DNA from: Sepioteuthis lessoniana
Taxonomy: Eukaryota; Mollusca; Cephalopoda; Myopsida; Loliginidae
Assembly (NCBI GenBank): GCA_963585895.1
Contig: OY757947.1
Location: forward strand, 35,840,883-35,904,882
DNA: 64,000 nt
Direction of reading: 5' to 3'
The notes beneath the pieces were generated by a model. That model was not told where the DNA came from. It saw only the letters and a program-made list of their open reading frames with translations, and searched no databases. The translations under genes and the position numbers were made by a program. This document shows, one piece after another, positions 46,623 to 57,949 of this stretch (position 1 is the stretch's first letter; the number at the start of each line of letters is the position of its first letter).

Positions 46623-47534
46623 TTATTTTTTTTTTATAAAGGAAGAGTCACATATTTCTCGAGAAGATGGCTTCTCTCCTCTGTGTGTTCGGCTATGTCT
46701 ATCCAAACCGGATTTTTGGGAAAAGGAAGAGTCACATATCTCACAGGAATATGGCTTCTCTCCTCTGTGTGTTCGCCTGTGAATATTCAAATTTGATTTG
46801 TGGGAAAAGGAAGAGTCACATATTTCACAGGAATATGGTTTTTCTCCTGTGTGTGTTCGCCTATGAATATCAAAAGTTGATTTTTGGGAAAAAGAAGAGT
46901 CACATATCTCACAGGAATATTGCTTCTCTCCTGTGTGTGTTCGGCAATGATAATCCAAATGTGATTTTTGGGAAAAGGAAGAGTCACATATTTCACAGGA
47001 ATATGGCTTCTCTCCTGTGTGTGTTCGCCTATGAATAACCAAGTGTGATTTTCGGGAAAAGGAAGAGTCACATATTTCACAAGAATATGGATTCTCTCCT
47101 GTGTGTGTTCGCCTATGAATAACCAAGTGTGATTTTCGGGAAAAGGAAGAGTCACATATTTCGCAGGAATAAGGCTTCTCTCCTGTGTGTGTTCGCCTAT
47201 GCCTATTCAAAGTTGATTTTTGGGAAAAGGAAGAGTCACATATTTTATAGGAATATGGCTTCTCTCCAGTGTGTATTCTTATATGCATCTCTAAATAGGA
47301 TTTTCGTGCAAAGGAAGAGGAACAAATTTCACAGATATGTTGTTTCTCTCTTTTGTGTACTTTCATATCCATTTGAGCTCCTGAATTTATTGAAAAACTT
47401 GAGCCACTCATTTCACAACTATATGATTTCACTCCAAAATGTGTTTGTATATGCACTTCATACTCCACCATATTTGAAAACGATGAGCTGCATATTTTGC
47501 AAGACAATGGCTTTTCTTTGATTTGTGTTTGCAT
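46623..47534 (-). CDS. C2H2 zinc-finger protein, B-type (unit 3), 303 aa, frameshifted end
   Basis: The ATG start gives MQTQIKEKPLSCKIC. Ten 28-residue units start at 10, 38, 66, 94, 122, 150, 178, 206, 234 and 262, then a stub follows. Finger 2 has lost ligands as in its relatives; finger 4 has Tyr for the first Cys. Fingers 5 and 6 (122, 150) are identical in sequence, a very recent duplication with contacts R/S/H/I. The eleventh finger begins SSREICDSSF and ends after three lysines, because an A run in the sense strand (T run near 46622-46636) shifts the frame into a stop. The normal LNRHMK terminal finger remains just beyond in another frame. A homologous 5' exon with a donor was not found upstream, so transcription is doubtful. 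It converges with the gene at 39622. Confidence 0.75.
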   Translation of the reverse strand: MQTQIKEKPLSCKICSSSFSNMVEYEVHIQTHFGVKSYSCEMSGSSFSINSGAQMDMKVHKREKQHICEICSSSFARKSYLEMHIRIHTGEKPYSYKICDSSFSQKSTLNRHRRTHTGEKPYSCEICDSSFSRKSHLVIHRRTHTGENPYSCEICDSSFSRKSHLVIHRRTHTGEKPYSCEICDSSFSQKSHLDYHCRTHTGEKQYSCEICDSSFSQKSTFDIHRRTHTGEKPYSCEICDSSFSHKSNLNIHRRTHRGEKPYSCEICDSSFSQKSGLDRHSRTHRGEKPSSREICDSSFIKKK

Positions 47535-47777
47535 ATTTCATTAGAATTTCTCACCCGGATAAGAAGACCAAGCTGTTTTACAAAATATTTCTCCTCAGTA
47601 TTTATCTGCAAAGACGCCACCAAATTATGGAAAAAAAAACAAAACATCTTTCCTTCAAAAGAATATAACTTATCATTGTAAATATTCAAATCTTCGTTTC
47701 AGATGGGATTTCTCTGAAAATCCTGCTCATCAAGAAAATACTGTGTCCAAAGTTAAGAACTTCTCCTGATTAAAAAT
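47535..47777 (-). other. 5' UTR part of the unit 3 B-type coding exon
   Basis: The acceptor TATCGATTACAG ends at 47778 and the exon starts at 47777. The INTGEKYF-like vestige is present near 47585-47610 with changes. Confidence 0.5.
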
Positions 47778-47778
47778 C

Positions 47779-48995
47779 TGTAATCGATAAAACAAGAGAA
47801 AAATATCAATTAAGAGATGGAAAAGTAATAAAGAAATACAGTTCATAGAAAGTCATATATTTCAAAAAGGAAGTTTTAGCAAATTTTGAAAAATATTTTA
47901 TCGTTTTTTGTTTTTTTTTGTGGGGGGTATCAAATTTGAATTGAAATGGGTTCTATTACTCAAAATAGAACAGGAAACTATCTTACGTTTAAGTTTGCAT
48001 GTAGCGTATTAAAAAAGAAAGAGAAATCTGATATAGAGTCTCTCTTTCTCCTTCTGTTCATAAACCACTATAAGATACACATGATCATAACAAATTGATT
48101 TTAAATCAACTTTTGACGTCAACATATTAGACCAGCTCCTAGTTGAGCAGATTAAGTCAGTATCCCATGATAATCTTTCACTTAATGTTACAACCTCTAT
48201 ATTTGCCATACATGTGCTCCGGGACCCATTCTCTCACAAAATTTCGTTACTCATGTGGAAGGAAAAGACTGCTATTTTTCAAGATGGGCGTCTAATAAAA
48301 TTGGAAAAAAGTTTTCAATGCTAAACATTGAGAGGGTAGGTTAATAGATGCGAACAGATTAAGATATATTAATGTGAACATGCTGAGGTAGATAGTTAGA
48401 TTGATAGATCTAAACACTCTAAAATGATATCAATATAATTTATGCGTGTTTGCTATATATATATATATATATAGTGATTTTACAACGAAAATACAATTCT
48501 TAGTTAAAATAAAAAAACTTGGGTAGAATTATTTACAGACCCCCATACTAGAGTAGAATATTCAGCCTAAATAAAGAAAGAAAGCCCCCCCCCTCAAAAA
48601 AACAAAGATAAGGTAGAAACGAATACCTAAATGAGCCTCCTCCTCCCCTCTCCATTCAAAGCAGTTGCCTTACCAACTTCTATTTAAGTCCATAAAATTA
48701 CAAGAGAGAGAATATGATAAACCAAGCTAGGAAAGAAGGCCTATTTTCCACCCAAAGACAAGAGTCAAAAACTGGTCGGTAAAATCATACTGTCTTTCAC
48801 AATACTATCATTTAAAATACATGAATGGTTTTATATAAAAAAAAATTGTATTTTCTTTGTAAAACACCGCTGTACAATATCTGTGCCTTATATGTAAAGG
48901 CAATTTTACCGTAAAACGAAACTGATAATCAACCTGGTCAAAGAAACTTACACGATAAGAACCCAAGAACCCAATAGTTCGATTGGGGAACTACT
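47779..48995. other. Intron-equivalent flank of unit 3 B gene
   Basis: Inverted counterpart of 38071-39406. A short TA run (about 48455-48472) and a C run (48588-48594) are the reduced versions of those in the left arm. No gene. Confidence 0.5.
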
Positions 48996-48999
48996 GCTG

Positions 49000-51900
49000 C
49001 TCATCTATAAGAGTGGTTTCTATAGATGAAAATAAAAACAGCCATTGGAAGATAACCATGACCCACAATCAAACCACATGTCCAAACCCCATTCCACTTC
49101 GTGCGGGTAAAAAAAAGCATGCGTCCTGATGAGGTTGGAGTCCTAGCCTCAGTGTTCAACAAATCAGGTACAGAGCTCAAATAGCAAAAATTACTAAAAT
49201 GCAAACGCACAATACAAATAGCAACATTTAACGTTAGAACCTTAAATAGAAAACGACAACTACCGGAGCTTACTGCATCTGCCATAGATCATAACATAGA
49301 CATAATATGCATTCAAGAACACAGATTCACACATTGTGAGGATATCAAATATTACGATACCGGCAATGAATGGACGCTAGCCACTACATCAGCATGGAGT
49401 AGGTATACTTATAGGATCACAAGCCTAAAAGTCACTAAATAGCATAGAGAAAATACACCCTAGGATGATGGTAACTATATTTAGTGGCAACCTCAGTGCA
49501 ACAATTTTCTCCTGCTACCGCCCTACCAAGGTTAGTGAAGAAACTAAAGTCATCGCCTTCTACGATCACCTCTCCTCTCTTGTTCATAGCATCCCGAAAC
49601 ACAACGTTCTCGTCATTGGCGGAGACATGAATGCCCAATTAGGGAAAAACGGAAACAACAAATACAGCCAACACAACTCGTCTCACAGAAATGGACAATA
49701 TCTAACTGATTTCACGATAGAAAAAAGATTCACATGCCCCAATGGAAACTTTCAAAAAAGGAGGGAAAACTATGGACCAACACATACGCAAATAATACTA
49801 AAGCACAGATAGACTACGTCGTTACAAACAAGAAATGGAAAAATAGCGCAGTGAATTGCGAGGCTTACTCCTCATTCGAGGGTGTGTTCTCCGATCACCG
49901 AATTGTCACGAAAAAAATAAAACTGAGCCTACGAAAGAATGTCACCCGAACAACGACCACAATACGCTATGATTTGGACCTTCTTAATAACAAGGATAAT
50001 AATAACAAGACAAATATATGATAACATTAAAAAACAAAATCGATGCACAACAGGAGAAGACAGAGACACATTCATGCGAATGACGAATACGAGAATTTCG
50101 TCAATACACACTGAGAAGCAGCAGCTAAATACATACCAACAAAACATAGAACTAAATCTAGTGTCCCATGGGAGACATTAGCAGTTACAGAAAAACGTAC
50201 AGACGTGAAAAGTGCCTCCAAATGATATAGGAAGAACCCAACTAACACAAATGCCCTGAAACTAAAAAAAGCACTAAATGAATAAGCCAACATATACCTA
50301 AAAGAACAGACAGAATACATGAAAAATCAGATAGATAAGATTAGAGACTCTGCTGAAGAGAGACAATCTAGGATTGTGTAGCAAACAATAAACGAACTGA
50401 GCTGAAGGAATAGCACAACCAAAGCTAAACTAAAAGCTACCAACTTGCATGAACGAATAAAACTGTGGAAACAGCATTTCGTGAATCAACTAGGAAACCC
50501 ACCGAAAGTTACACATGAACCAATCACAAGAATTATTAAAAAGCAATTAGACATCAAACTAGGACCGTTTACTCTAGAAGAACTCGACTCAGTACTTAGA
50601 AAAATTAAAAATAGAAAAGCCGCAGGTTTTGATGAAATTCCCACAGAAGTATGGAAGACCAGGCAATTCGCAACATACTGCTCCGACACTGCAATGCAGT
50701 TTATAATCTAAACCCGAACGACTGATGGATGAAGGGATCCCTTCCCCCTTTCCTTAAAAAGGGTGACCTCGTATTCGCCAAGAACTACCGAGGTATAACA
50801 CTTACATTCATAGCAGCCAAAATATACAACGCCCTACAAAGCAACTGCATAGAACCCAGAATTGACAACATTCTTAGGAAGAACCAAAATGGCTTCAAGA
50901 GAAATACATCCACGACCTCACAAATTTTCACTATCTGTAGAATTCTTGTAGGCGTACGGGCAAAAGCCTACAGGCTTTAATATAATTTGTCAACTATACG
51001 AAGGCCTTTTCTTCCATTCACAGAGGGAAGATGGATAAAATTCTTCTCACATACGGCCTACCAAAAGAAACCGTCGCAGCCATAATGATTCTCTATAGAA
51101 ACACCAAAGTGAAAGTACGTTCTCCGGATTGAGACACAGACTACTTCGACTAGCCCGATACCTATTTATCATCTGTCTAGACTACGTACTTAGAACATCG
51201 ATTGATAAAATAAAAAAAAAATGGTTTCAAGCTGACAAAGAAAGAAGCGGAAGTTGCCCCGTAAAAAACACTTACCGACGCCGACTACGCCAATGACATA
51301 GCACTTCCAGAAAATGCAGCAGCCCAAGCCGAAATCCTAGCGCTTAGTCTGGAACGAGCCGCTGCAGGCATTGGCCTCCATGTCAATGCACACAAGACAG
51401 AATATATGTGCTTTAATTAAACAAGTGAAATTTCCTCACTAAAAGGTAGCTCTCTGACAAGTTCACCTACCTAGGAAGCAGTGTTTCATCAACCGAGACA
51501 GACATCGATACGCGACTAGCGAAGGCATGAACTGCTATCAATAGGCAATTGGTCATATGGAAGTCAAACCTGACCAACAAAACAAAGCGCAATCTCTTCC
51601 AAGCAGCGGTCGTGTCGATACTGCTATATGGATGCACTACATGGACTCTAATAAAACGGATGGAGAAAAAGCTTGACAGCAACTATACAAGAATTCTGCG
51701 AGCAATATTGAACAAGTCCTGGAGGCAACACCCCACAAAGCAGCAGCTATACGGCCACCAACCAACCATCACGAAAACTATCAAAGTTAGACGAACCAGA
51801 CATGCTGGACACTACTGGAGAAGTAGGGACGAGCTCAAAAGTGATGTACACATATGGACCCCCTGTACATGACCGAGCAAAAGCAGGGTGACCAGCTTGA

Positions 51901-52145
51901 GCCTCTCTATTAAACGAACCAGACATGCAGGACACTGCTGGAGAAGTAGGGACGAGCTCATAAAGGATGAACTCCAATGGACACCCTTACATGGCAGAGC
52001 AAAAGCAGAGTAACCAGCTCGAACCTACGTACAGCAGATCTGAGAGGATACGGGTTATAGCCCTGACGACCTGCCGGGAGCTATGAACGATAGGGAAGGG
52101 TGGCGAGAGGGTCAGAATATCCGTGCTGATGGCACAAGATGAGGA
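49000..52145 (+). mobile_element. Near full-length but dead RTE-clade LINE (right arm)
   Basis: In order: a 5' region; endonuclease from about 49205 (IATFNVRTL, IQEHR with the catalytic Glu; VLVIGGDMNAQLG at about 49600-49645; VFSDHRIV near 49886-49910); linker (50445-50710, KNRKAAGFDEIPTEVWKTRQ); RT (KNYRGITLTFIAAKIYNAL, 50780-50835); catalytic motif changed to YAND near 51285; C-terminal region (ILLYGCTTWTL, ILNKSWRQHP) and a worn 3' end. Several frameshifts separate these parts. A ~120-bp piece of the 3' region is tandemly repeated (51790-51908 and 51913-52030). Confidence 0.88.
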
Positions 52146-54405
52146 ATTTATGTAATATTTCATGAACATCACATTTTCTTAACGATAAATAAATACTTTA
52201 TTAATTGGTATCTATAATATTAATCAAGCGAAAAAGCCTACAGTTATAACAAATAGTGATGAATGAAATTGAACATTGATCTATTTTGATATGAGTCTGT
52301 CATCTTATAATAAACAGACGACCAAAATTGACTTATCTTGAACAATGGTGACCCTTTTGGTTTTAACGTGGGTAACATACATTTCTGAGAGAACAGGTTC
52401 TGGAGCACAAATATACCAAATCTGCTGCTCGTATCACCAAGTGAAAGGTTAATTCAATAATTTACTCGACTATAGCCGAATTCAAAGCGATAACAGTCGA
52501 TGAAAATATGTATAGTGGAACAATAGAGAAAAATACCCCTCCTCTTTCTGGTGGAAGTTTTCAGTGGCCAGTTTTTTGCACTTTATAATCAAAACCTGAT
52601 AAACAGATGGTTGAAGGGATGCATCCTGCCTTTCCCTAAAAAGGGGTGATCTCTGATTAGCCAAGATCTACCGAAGTATAACACTTACGTCCATAGCAGC
52701 TAAAATATACAATGTTCTACTACGCAACCGTATAGAACCCAAAATTGCCAACATTCTTAGGACGAACCAAACTGGCTTCCGGAGAAATAGATCCATGTCC
52801 TCACATATATTGACTATCCGTAGAATTCTTGTAGGCGTACGGGCAAAAAAACAACAGGCGACAATAATAGTTGTTGACTTCACCAAGGCCTTTTATTCCA
52901 TTCACAGAGGGAAGATGGAGCAAATTCAACTTGCATACGGCTTATCAAAAGAAAAAGTCGCAGGCATAATTATTCTCTCTAGAAATACCAAAGTGAAAGT
53001 ACATTCTTCGAATGGAGACACAGACTTGGACATTGTAGCAGAAGTACTACAAGGAGACACACTAGCCCCAAACCTCTTTATCATCTGTCTACACAACGTG
53101 CTTAGAACATTGATTGATAAAATCAAAGAAAACGGAAAAATCAAAGAAAAGAAGCAAAAGGTACCCTGCAAAAATAATTACCGATGCCGACTACGTCGAT
53201 GACATAGAGCTTCTGGAAAATGCACCCACCCAAGCCGAAACCCTACTGCATAGTCTGGAATGAGCCGCTGCAGGCATCAGCCTCCATGTCAATGCATACA
53301 AAACGGAATATATGTGCTTTAATCCAACAGGCGACATTTCCAAACTAACCAGTAACTCTGAAACTAGTTGATAATTTCACCTACCTTAGAAGCAGGGTCT
53401 CACCAACTGAGACAGACATCGACACGGAATTAGCAAAAGCATGGATAGCTTACAACGGGCAATCGGTCATGTAGAAGTCAGACATGACCGATAAAATGAA
53501 GCGCAGTTTCTTCCAAGCAGCGGTCGTGTCGATACTGCTATATGGATGCACTACATGGACGCTAACTAAACGAATGTAGAAAAATCTGGACGGTAATTAC
53601 ACAAGAATGCTGCAAGCAATATTGAACAAATCCTGGAGGCAATACCCAACAAAGCAGCTATACGGACACCTACCACTCATCACGAAAACTATCAAAGTTA
53701 GACGAAGCATACATGCTGGACACTGCTGGAGAAGTAGAGACGAGCTCATTAATGACGTACTCCTATCGACCCTTTCACATGGCCGAGCAAACCAGGGCAA
53801 CAGGCTCGCACCGACATAGAGCAGCTCTGTGAGGATTCGGGATGTAGCTCTGAGAACCTGCTGGAAGCGATGAACGATAGGGAGGGCTGGCGAGAGAGGG
53901 TCACAGATCTCCGTGCTGATGGCATGACAAGATGATGATGATGTTTTATATAATATTTCATGAACATCACATTTTGTTAACGATAAATAAATAATTTAAT
54001 AATTGGTATCTATAATATGAATCAAGATAAAAAAAAAAAGATTACAGATATAACAAATAGTGATAAATAAGATTGAATATTGTTCCATTTTTATATGTGT
54101 CCGTCATCGGATAATAAACAGACGACCAAGATTGACTTATCTTGAACAATGGCGGCCTTTTTGGTTTTAACGTGGGTAACATACTTTTCTGAGAGAACAG
54201 GTCCTGGAGCACAAGTACACCAAATGTGGTGCTTCTACCACCAAGGGAAAGAATAATTCAATGATTTGCTGCGCTATACCAGAATTCATAGCGATTACAG
54301 CTGATGATAATACGTGGAGTCGAACATAGTTATTATCATAGAGAAAAAAAAACCCTCCTCTTTATCATGGAAGTTTTCAGTGGCCAGTTTTTTGCACTTT
54401 GTTGG
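50701..54405 (+). repeat. Tandem duplication of RTE 3' half plus flank (right arm only)
   Basis: Unit one is 50701-52583 and unit two 52584-54405. Each runs from a TTTATAATC-type start inside the RTE (before the KKGD segment) through the RTE end and about 440 bp of flank ending TTTTTTGCACTTT. At 52584 the flank is fused back into RTE sequence through a short TTTAT overlap. The left arm has one copy. Confidence 0.85.
52584..53945 (+). mobile_element. Second, partial RTE in the tandem duplication
   Basis: It covers RT to 3' end. The best open part, 52795-53202, includes VVDFTKAFYSIHRGKMEQIQ and VLQGDTLAPNLFIICL, core RT motifs. The catalytic motif reads DYVDD after a frameshift. It ends in GATGATGATGATG. 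Dead. Confidence 0.85.
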
Positions 54406-57400
54406 TCATACAAAAAATTTTGAAGACAATCCACCAAGATGTCTTCATGGTTAGCAAGGTCAGACAACGAAAGTGTGATGTCTTTGTGGTTGGAGAATTT
54501 ATGTTTTTTTTTTTGTTCTTTTCGCTTAGTTGAAAGACAAATGTCGATATTTACTTATTTAATTCTTATTTAGCATATTGCATTTGTCACGAAAAAAAAA
54601 CATTTATGGTTAAAACATTCTAATGAGGAGGCTACGAAGTTTTATAAGTGTTAAGTGACGAAACTGCACATTTTTGGCGCCTGGGGATGTTGTATATTAT
54701 AGAATGTGAACGAGAAGAAACCGCCATCACTTTTCTTAACAAGTAAAATATGTAATTTTTAAATGGATAAAAAAAAAATGAAGAAAATATTTTAATAAAA
54801 AATACTAAAATTAAGAAGCGAGACGTTTTTCCTTTTAGGATGCAATTTAGAATATCTTCTTTAAGACTGAAGTTGTTTGAATTAAAAAGGAATTTTTATT
54901 TCTATTTTTAACTAATTTTCCTTTCTTCAAGAGACAAGGCAAAAAACTTATAGAGGAATGTTTTGGACACTCCCAGCCCTACTCACGAATGGTAATTCTT
55001 TTGATCATCCATACTTTAAAAAGAAAACTATTCGTCGCAATAAACTTTCATTATTTATACTTATCAAATAGGAAAACAACAAACTATTTTATTGTCAACT
55101 CTTTTGTCTGAAACACATTTAAGATCGAAATATCATTTTTATCCTGACGACGATCACGACGATCACGAATAGTCGCAGAGAGTGAGAGTGAGAGAGAAAG
55201 AGAGACCGAGTCATCTCCCTCGAAAAGGGATTCGAGCCTTGTACTCGATTTAACGAAGGGAATAATTTTTGTATACATGATTTATTCGGTCGATTATATT
55301 TCTTTTCTTGTCTATTCGTCGAATAATATTCTGAAAATCATTTGACTGTGTTTTTAATTAAATATTTTTTTCCATTTTAATATTTCGTATATTATTGGGG
55401 ATTTATTTTCGTAAATAAGGATCAATTAACGTTTCCATCTCCCAGAGAGTATGCTTAATTCATACGTAGTTATGAATTCTATTGAATGATATACGTGGAT
55501 TTTGGTGATTGTACCTCTAGGCTAAGTTGGTGCAAGGGAGAATATTCAGTCGATTCCCCACTCCCCTCAAAAAACAATATTAGCCTTAGTATATTCAATG
55601 ATACTCTAACAGTGAGTAAACGGAAATAAAGATGAGTTCATTTACATATTTAGAAAGATTTACTCTATACATGATATGCCTAAAATAAGTAGAAAAGCAG
55701 TAAAAAAGTTTTTATTGATTGAGTGCAGAACAATAAATAATTTGGGGCTACTATTCACAGCTTTCAACCCACAAATTGAATCTCGACATTTTTTGCGGCT
55801 CTTTTCAGTTCTCTACCCATTAAAAATAATAAGTTTGACTTATAATATTGACTGAAAGCGTGAATTGCTATTAATAGGTAAGTGATCCTATAGAAACCTG
55901 ATCGCTCCGATCATATAAAATGGGATGTTTTGCTTTTTTTCTAAGTTCTTTAAGTTTAGTTTCTGCTACTGTTTGATAGCTTTCGACTAAATGTTGGTCT
56001 TTTAACAGCAGCTAAAAATATGGCCAATCATCTAGTTCCAATTATATTAGTTTCTCGATGAGAGCTCTGTAATTGGGTGATTGCTTTTTCTGATGGTGGT
56101 CACTTTTTATGCTACAGTGGCGTAAGTATTTGTAACTATTCAGGTCTCTACTATCCTCCTTTTTTCAAAAAAAATTATATTTGTATTATACTTGATTTCT
56201 ACTATTTTCCCGCCTCTTTTATATATATATCTCGAGATCTTTAAAATGTGGGCGAGTTTCCTTAGCCGTTTTAGCATTTTGTTTTATTGTGTCGATTTTC
56301 TTCCATTTGGTCTGGGACATTTTGCAAAACCTTTTACATGTTGGACGTTCTCTGTAGCTCTCCATGTTGTGTCCATTTTTATTTTATTAAAGTAACCCAT
56401 TAATGGTTTGTTTTACCACAGAAGTTTATGGTGAACAGTTCTTTTTAGTTCATTAGTAATTAAAAGAATCTCGTATAAAATAGACCAATTTTTATTCGGA
56501 AATATTGGGTGGGGTGTTAGAAAACGATAGTGAAATTGCGGGAAGGACTAATGGAATCTTTCCCATGTGCTTTTCAGATGGTTCAGATGGTCGGAAGGCA
56601 GATGTTGATCATTATTCATCTAGTTCTTATTATATTTCATGTTTTGCCCAAAAAGAAAAGAAAAAAAAAAAGAAAATCAATGGCAGGATCTTGGGGAGGG
56701 TACATATTCAAATAAGTCTCATGTGACAAAACTACGCCTTGTTGGGTGTTTGAAGATGTTGAGAGGAGGAGATTTTCTTTGGTGATAGGAGGACATTAAC
56801 CCCACCTTCTTTTGAGCAAGTACAAAAGATAATTAAAGTAAATATTGACAGGCAGTATTATTCTATACGAGGACATTTAAATTTGTTTTGGACGATAAAA
56901 TTGACAAGAAATTAAATAACTTGTTTGTAATTTTCATCGTCGATAAACGTAAACAATGAAAGATCAGTAAAAGATATGCCAGCAGAACAACTAAAATGGA
57001 CGGTGATAAGAGAGAATTAGTTTTACGCAATATATAACACGAAATATACATTATTGAATAGTCAACCAAATTTACTGACTCACAACTTCGTAATATATGT
57101 GAACTGATATCAATGTAGAATTGATTGTTCTGGACAAAATACAATTTTTTTGTCAGGCTGGGCTGATTAAGCCAGCAGTAATAATTTACTAAGCGTTGTC
57201 TCAGATGTGTCACAAAGTCATAGAAATGGGGGTAACTAAGGAGAATCGAACTCGTTCGTGAATGTTTGTTAGTCTACCTAGCATAACCATTACACTACCA
57301 GAAACGCCCTGATTAAACCAGCAAATTGTTTATTTCATAAATTCCAAGACTTTGGCACAATTTCTATGGTAGAAGAAATATTTTCCAATGAAAAACCACA

Positions 57401-57851
57401 CTAAAAAGACTAATCAGTCAAAGTTATTTATTTATTATTTTTATATCGATTTTAAAGCTCCAATAAAAATGTTTAACCTCAATTTTAGTCTCCTTCATTA
57501 ACCAAATTCTTAGACGATTAAGTTACAAAAATGAATCAAGTTAAAAATTGCCAGGAAGAAAAATATAGTACGTTATTTCACCATTTGTGAAATTTCTGAG
57601 GACACATATGATTAAAATGGAATAATTAGCCATTTCTTTTGGGTGGAAGTGTCAATAAACTTCCTTTACTAGTTTCTTTGTTGTCTCGTGAAGAAAGTAA
57701 AAATTAATTAAAAACAAAAATAAAATAATTTTAAATTTTTAATTCAAACAAAAACTTAATTCTTAAATAAGATATTCTAAAGTGAATGAAAAAAGAAAAA
57801 CTGTGTCACTTCTTAATTTTAATGATTTTTATAATAATATTTTTTACTTAG
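54406..57851. promoter_or_regulatory. Head-to-head intergenic region of unit 3
   Basis: Inverted counterpart of 28824-32850 (minus its insertion), lying between the B 5' region(-) and the A 5' exon(+). About 430 bp including the B exon-like block and its donor are missing near 54785. It carries the SINE head at 57232-57309(-), the coding-like remnant (about 55910-56390) and a CT-rich run (55172-55208). The open stretch 56863-57213(-) lacks an ATG. The promoter role is inferred from position. Confidence 0.45.
57232..57309 (-). repeat. tRNA-derived SINE head (unit 3)
   Basis: Inverted copy of 29368-29445. GAGAATCGAACTCGTTC (B box on the minus strand) is at 57241-57257. Confidence 0.6.
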
Positions 57852-57949
57852 AATCCAATAAATACGAAAACAATACTGCTGGCTTTATTTGCTAAAGCAG
57901 CTTGACGGCTATTTGGACATCCGATTCTTTATTGAACTTCAATTCACTT
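57852..57949 (+). other. Conserved exon-like block with donor (unit 3 A gene)
   Basis: AATCCAATAAATACG to TTCACTT, followed by GTAAGTAC from 57950. This is the clearest copy of the block because it sits on the plus strand with an undamaged donor. Confidence 0.55.
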
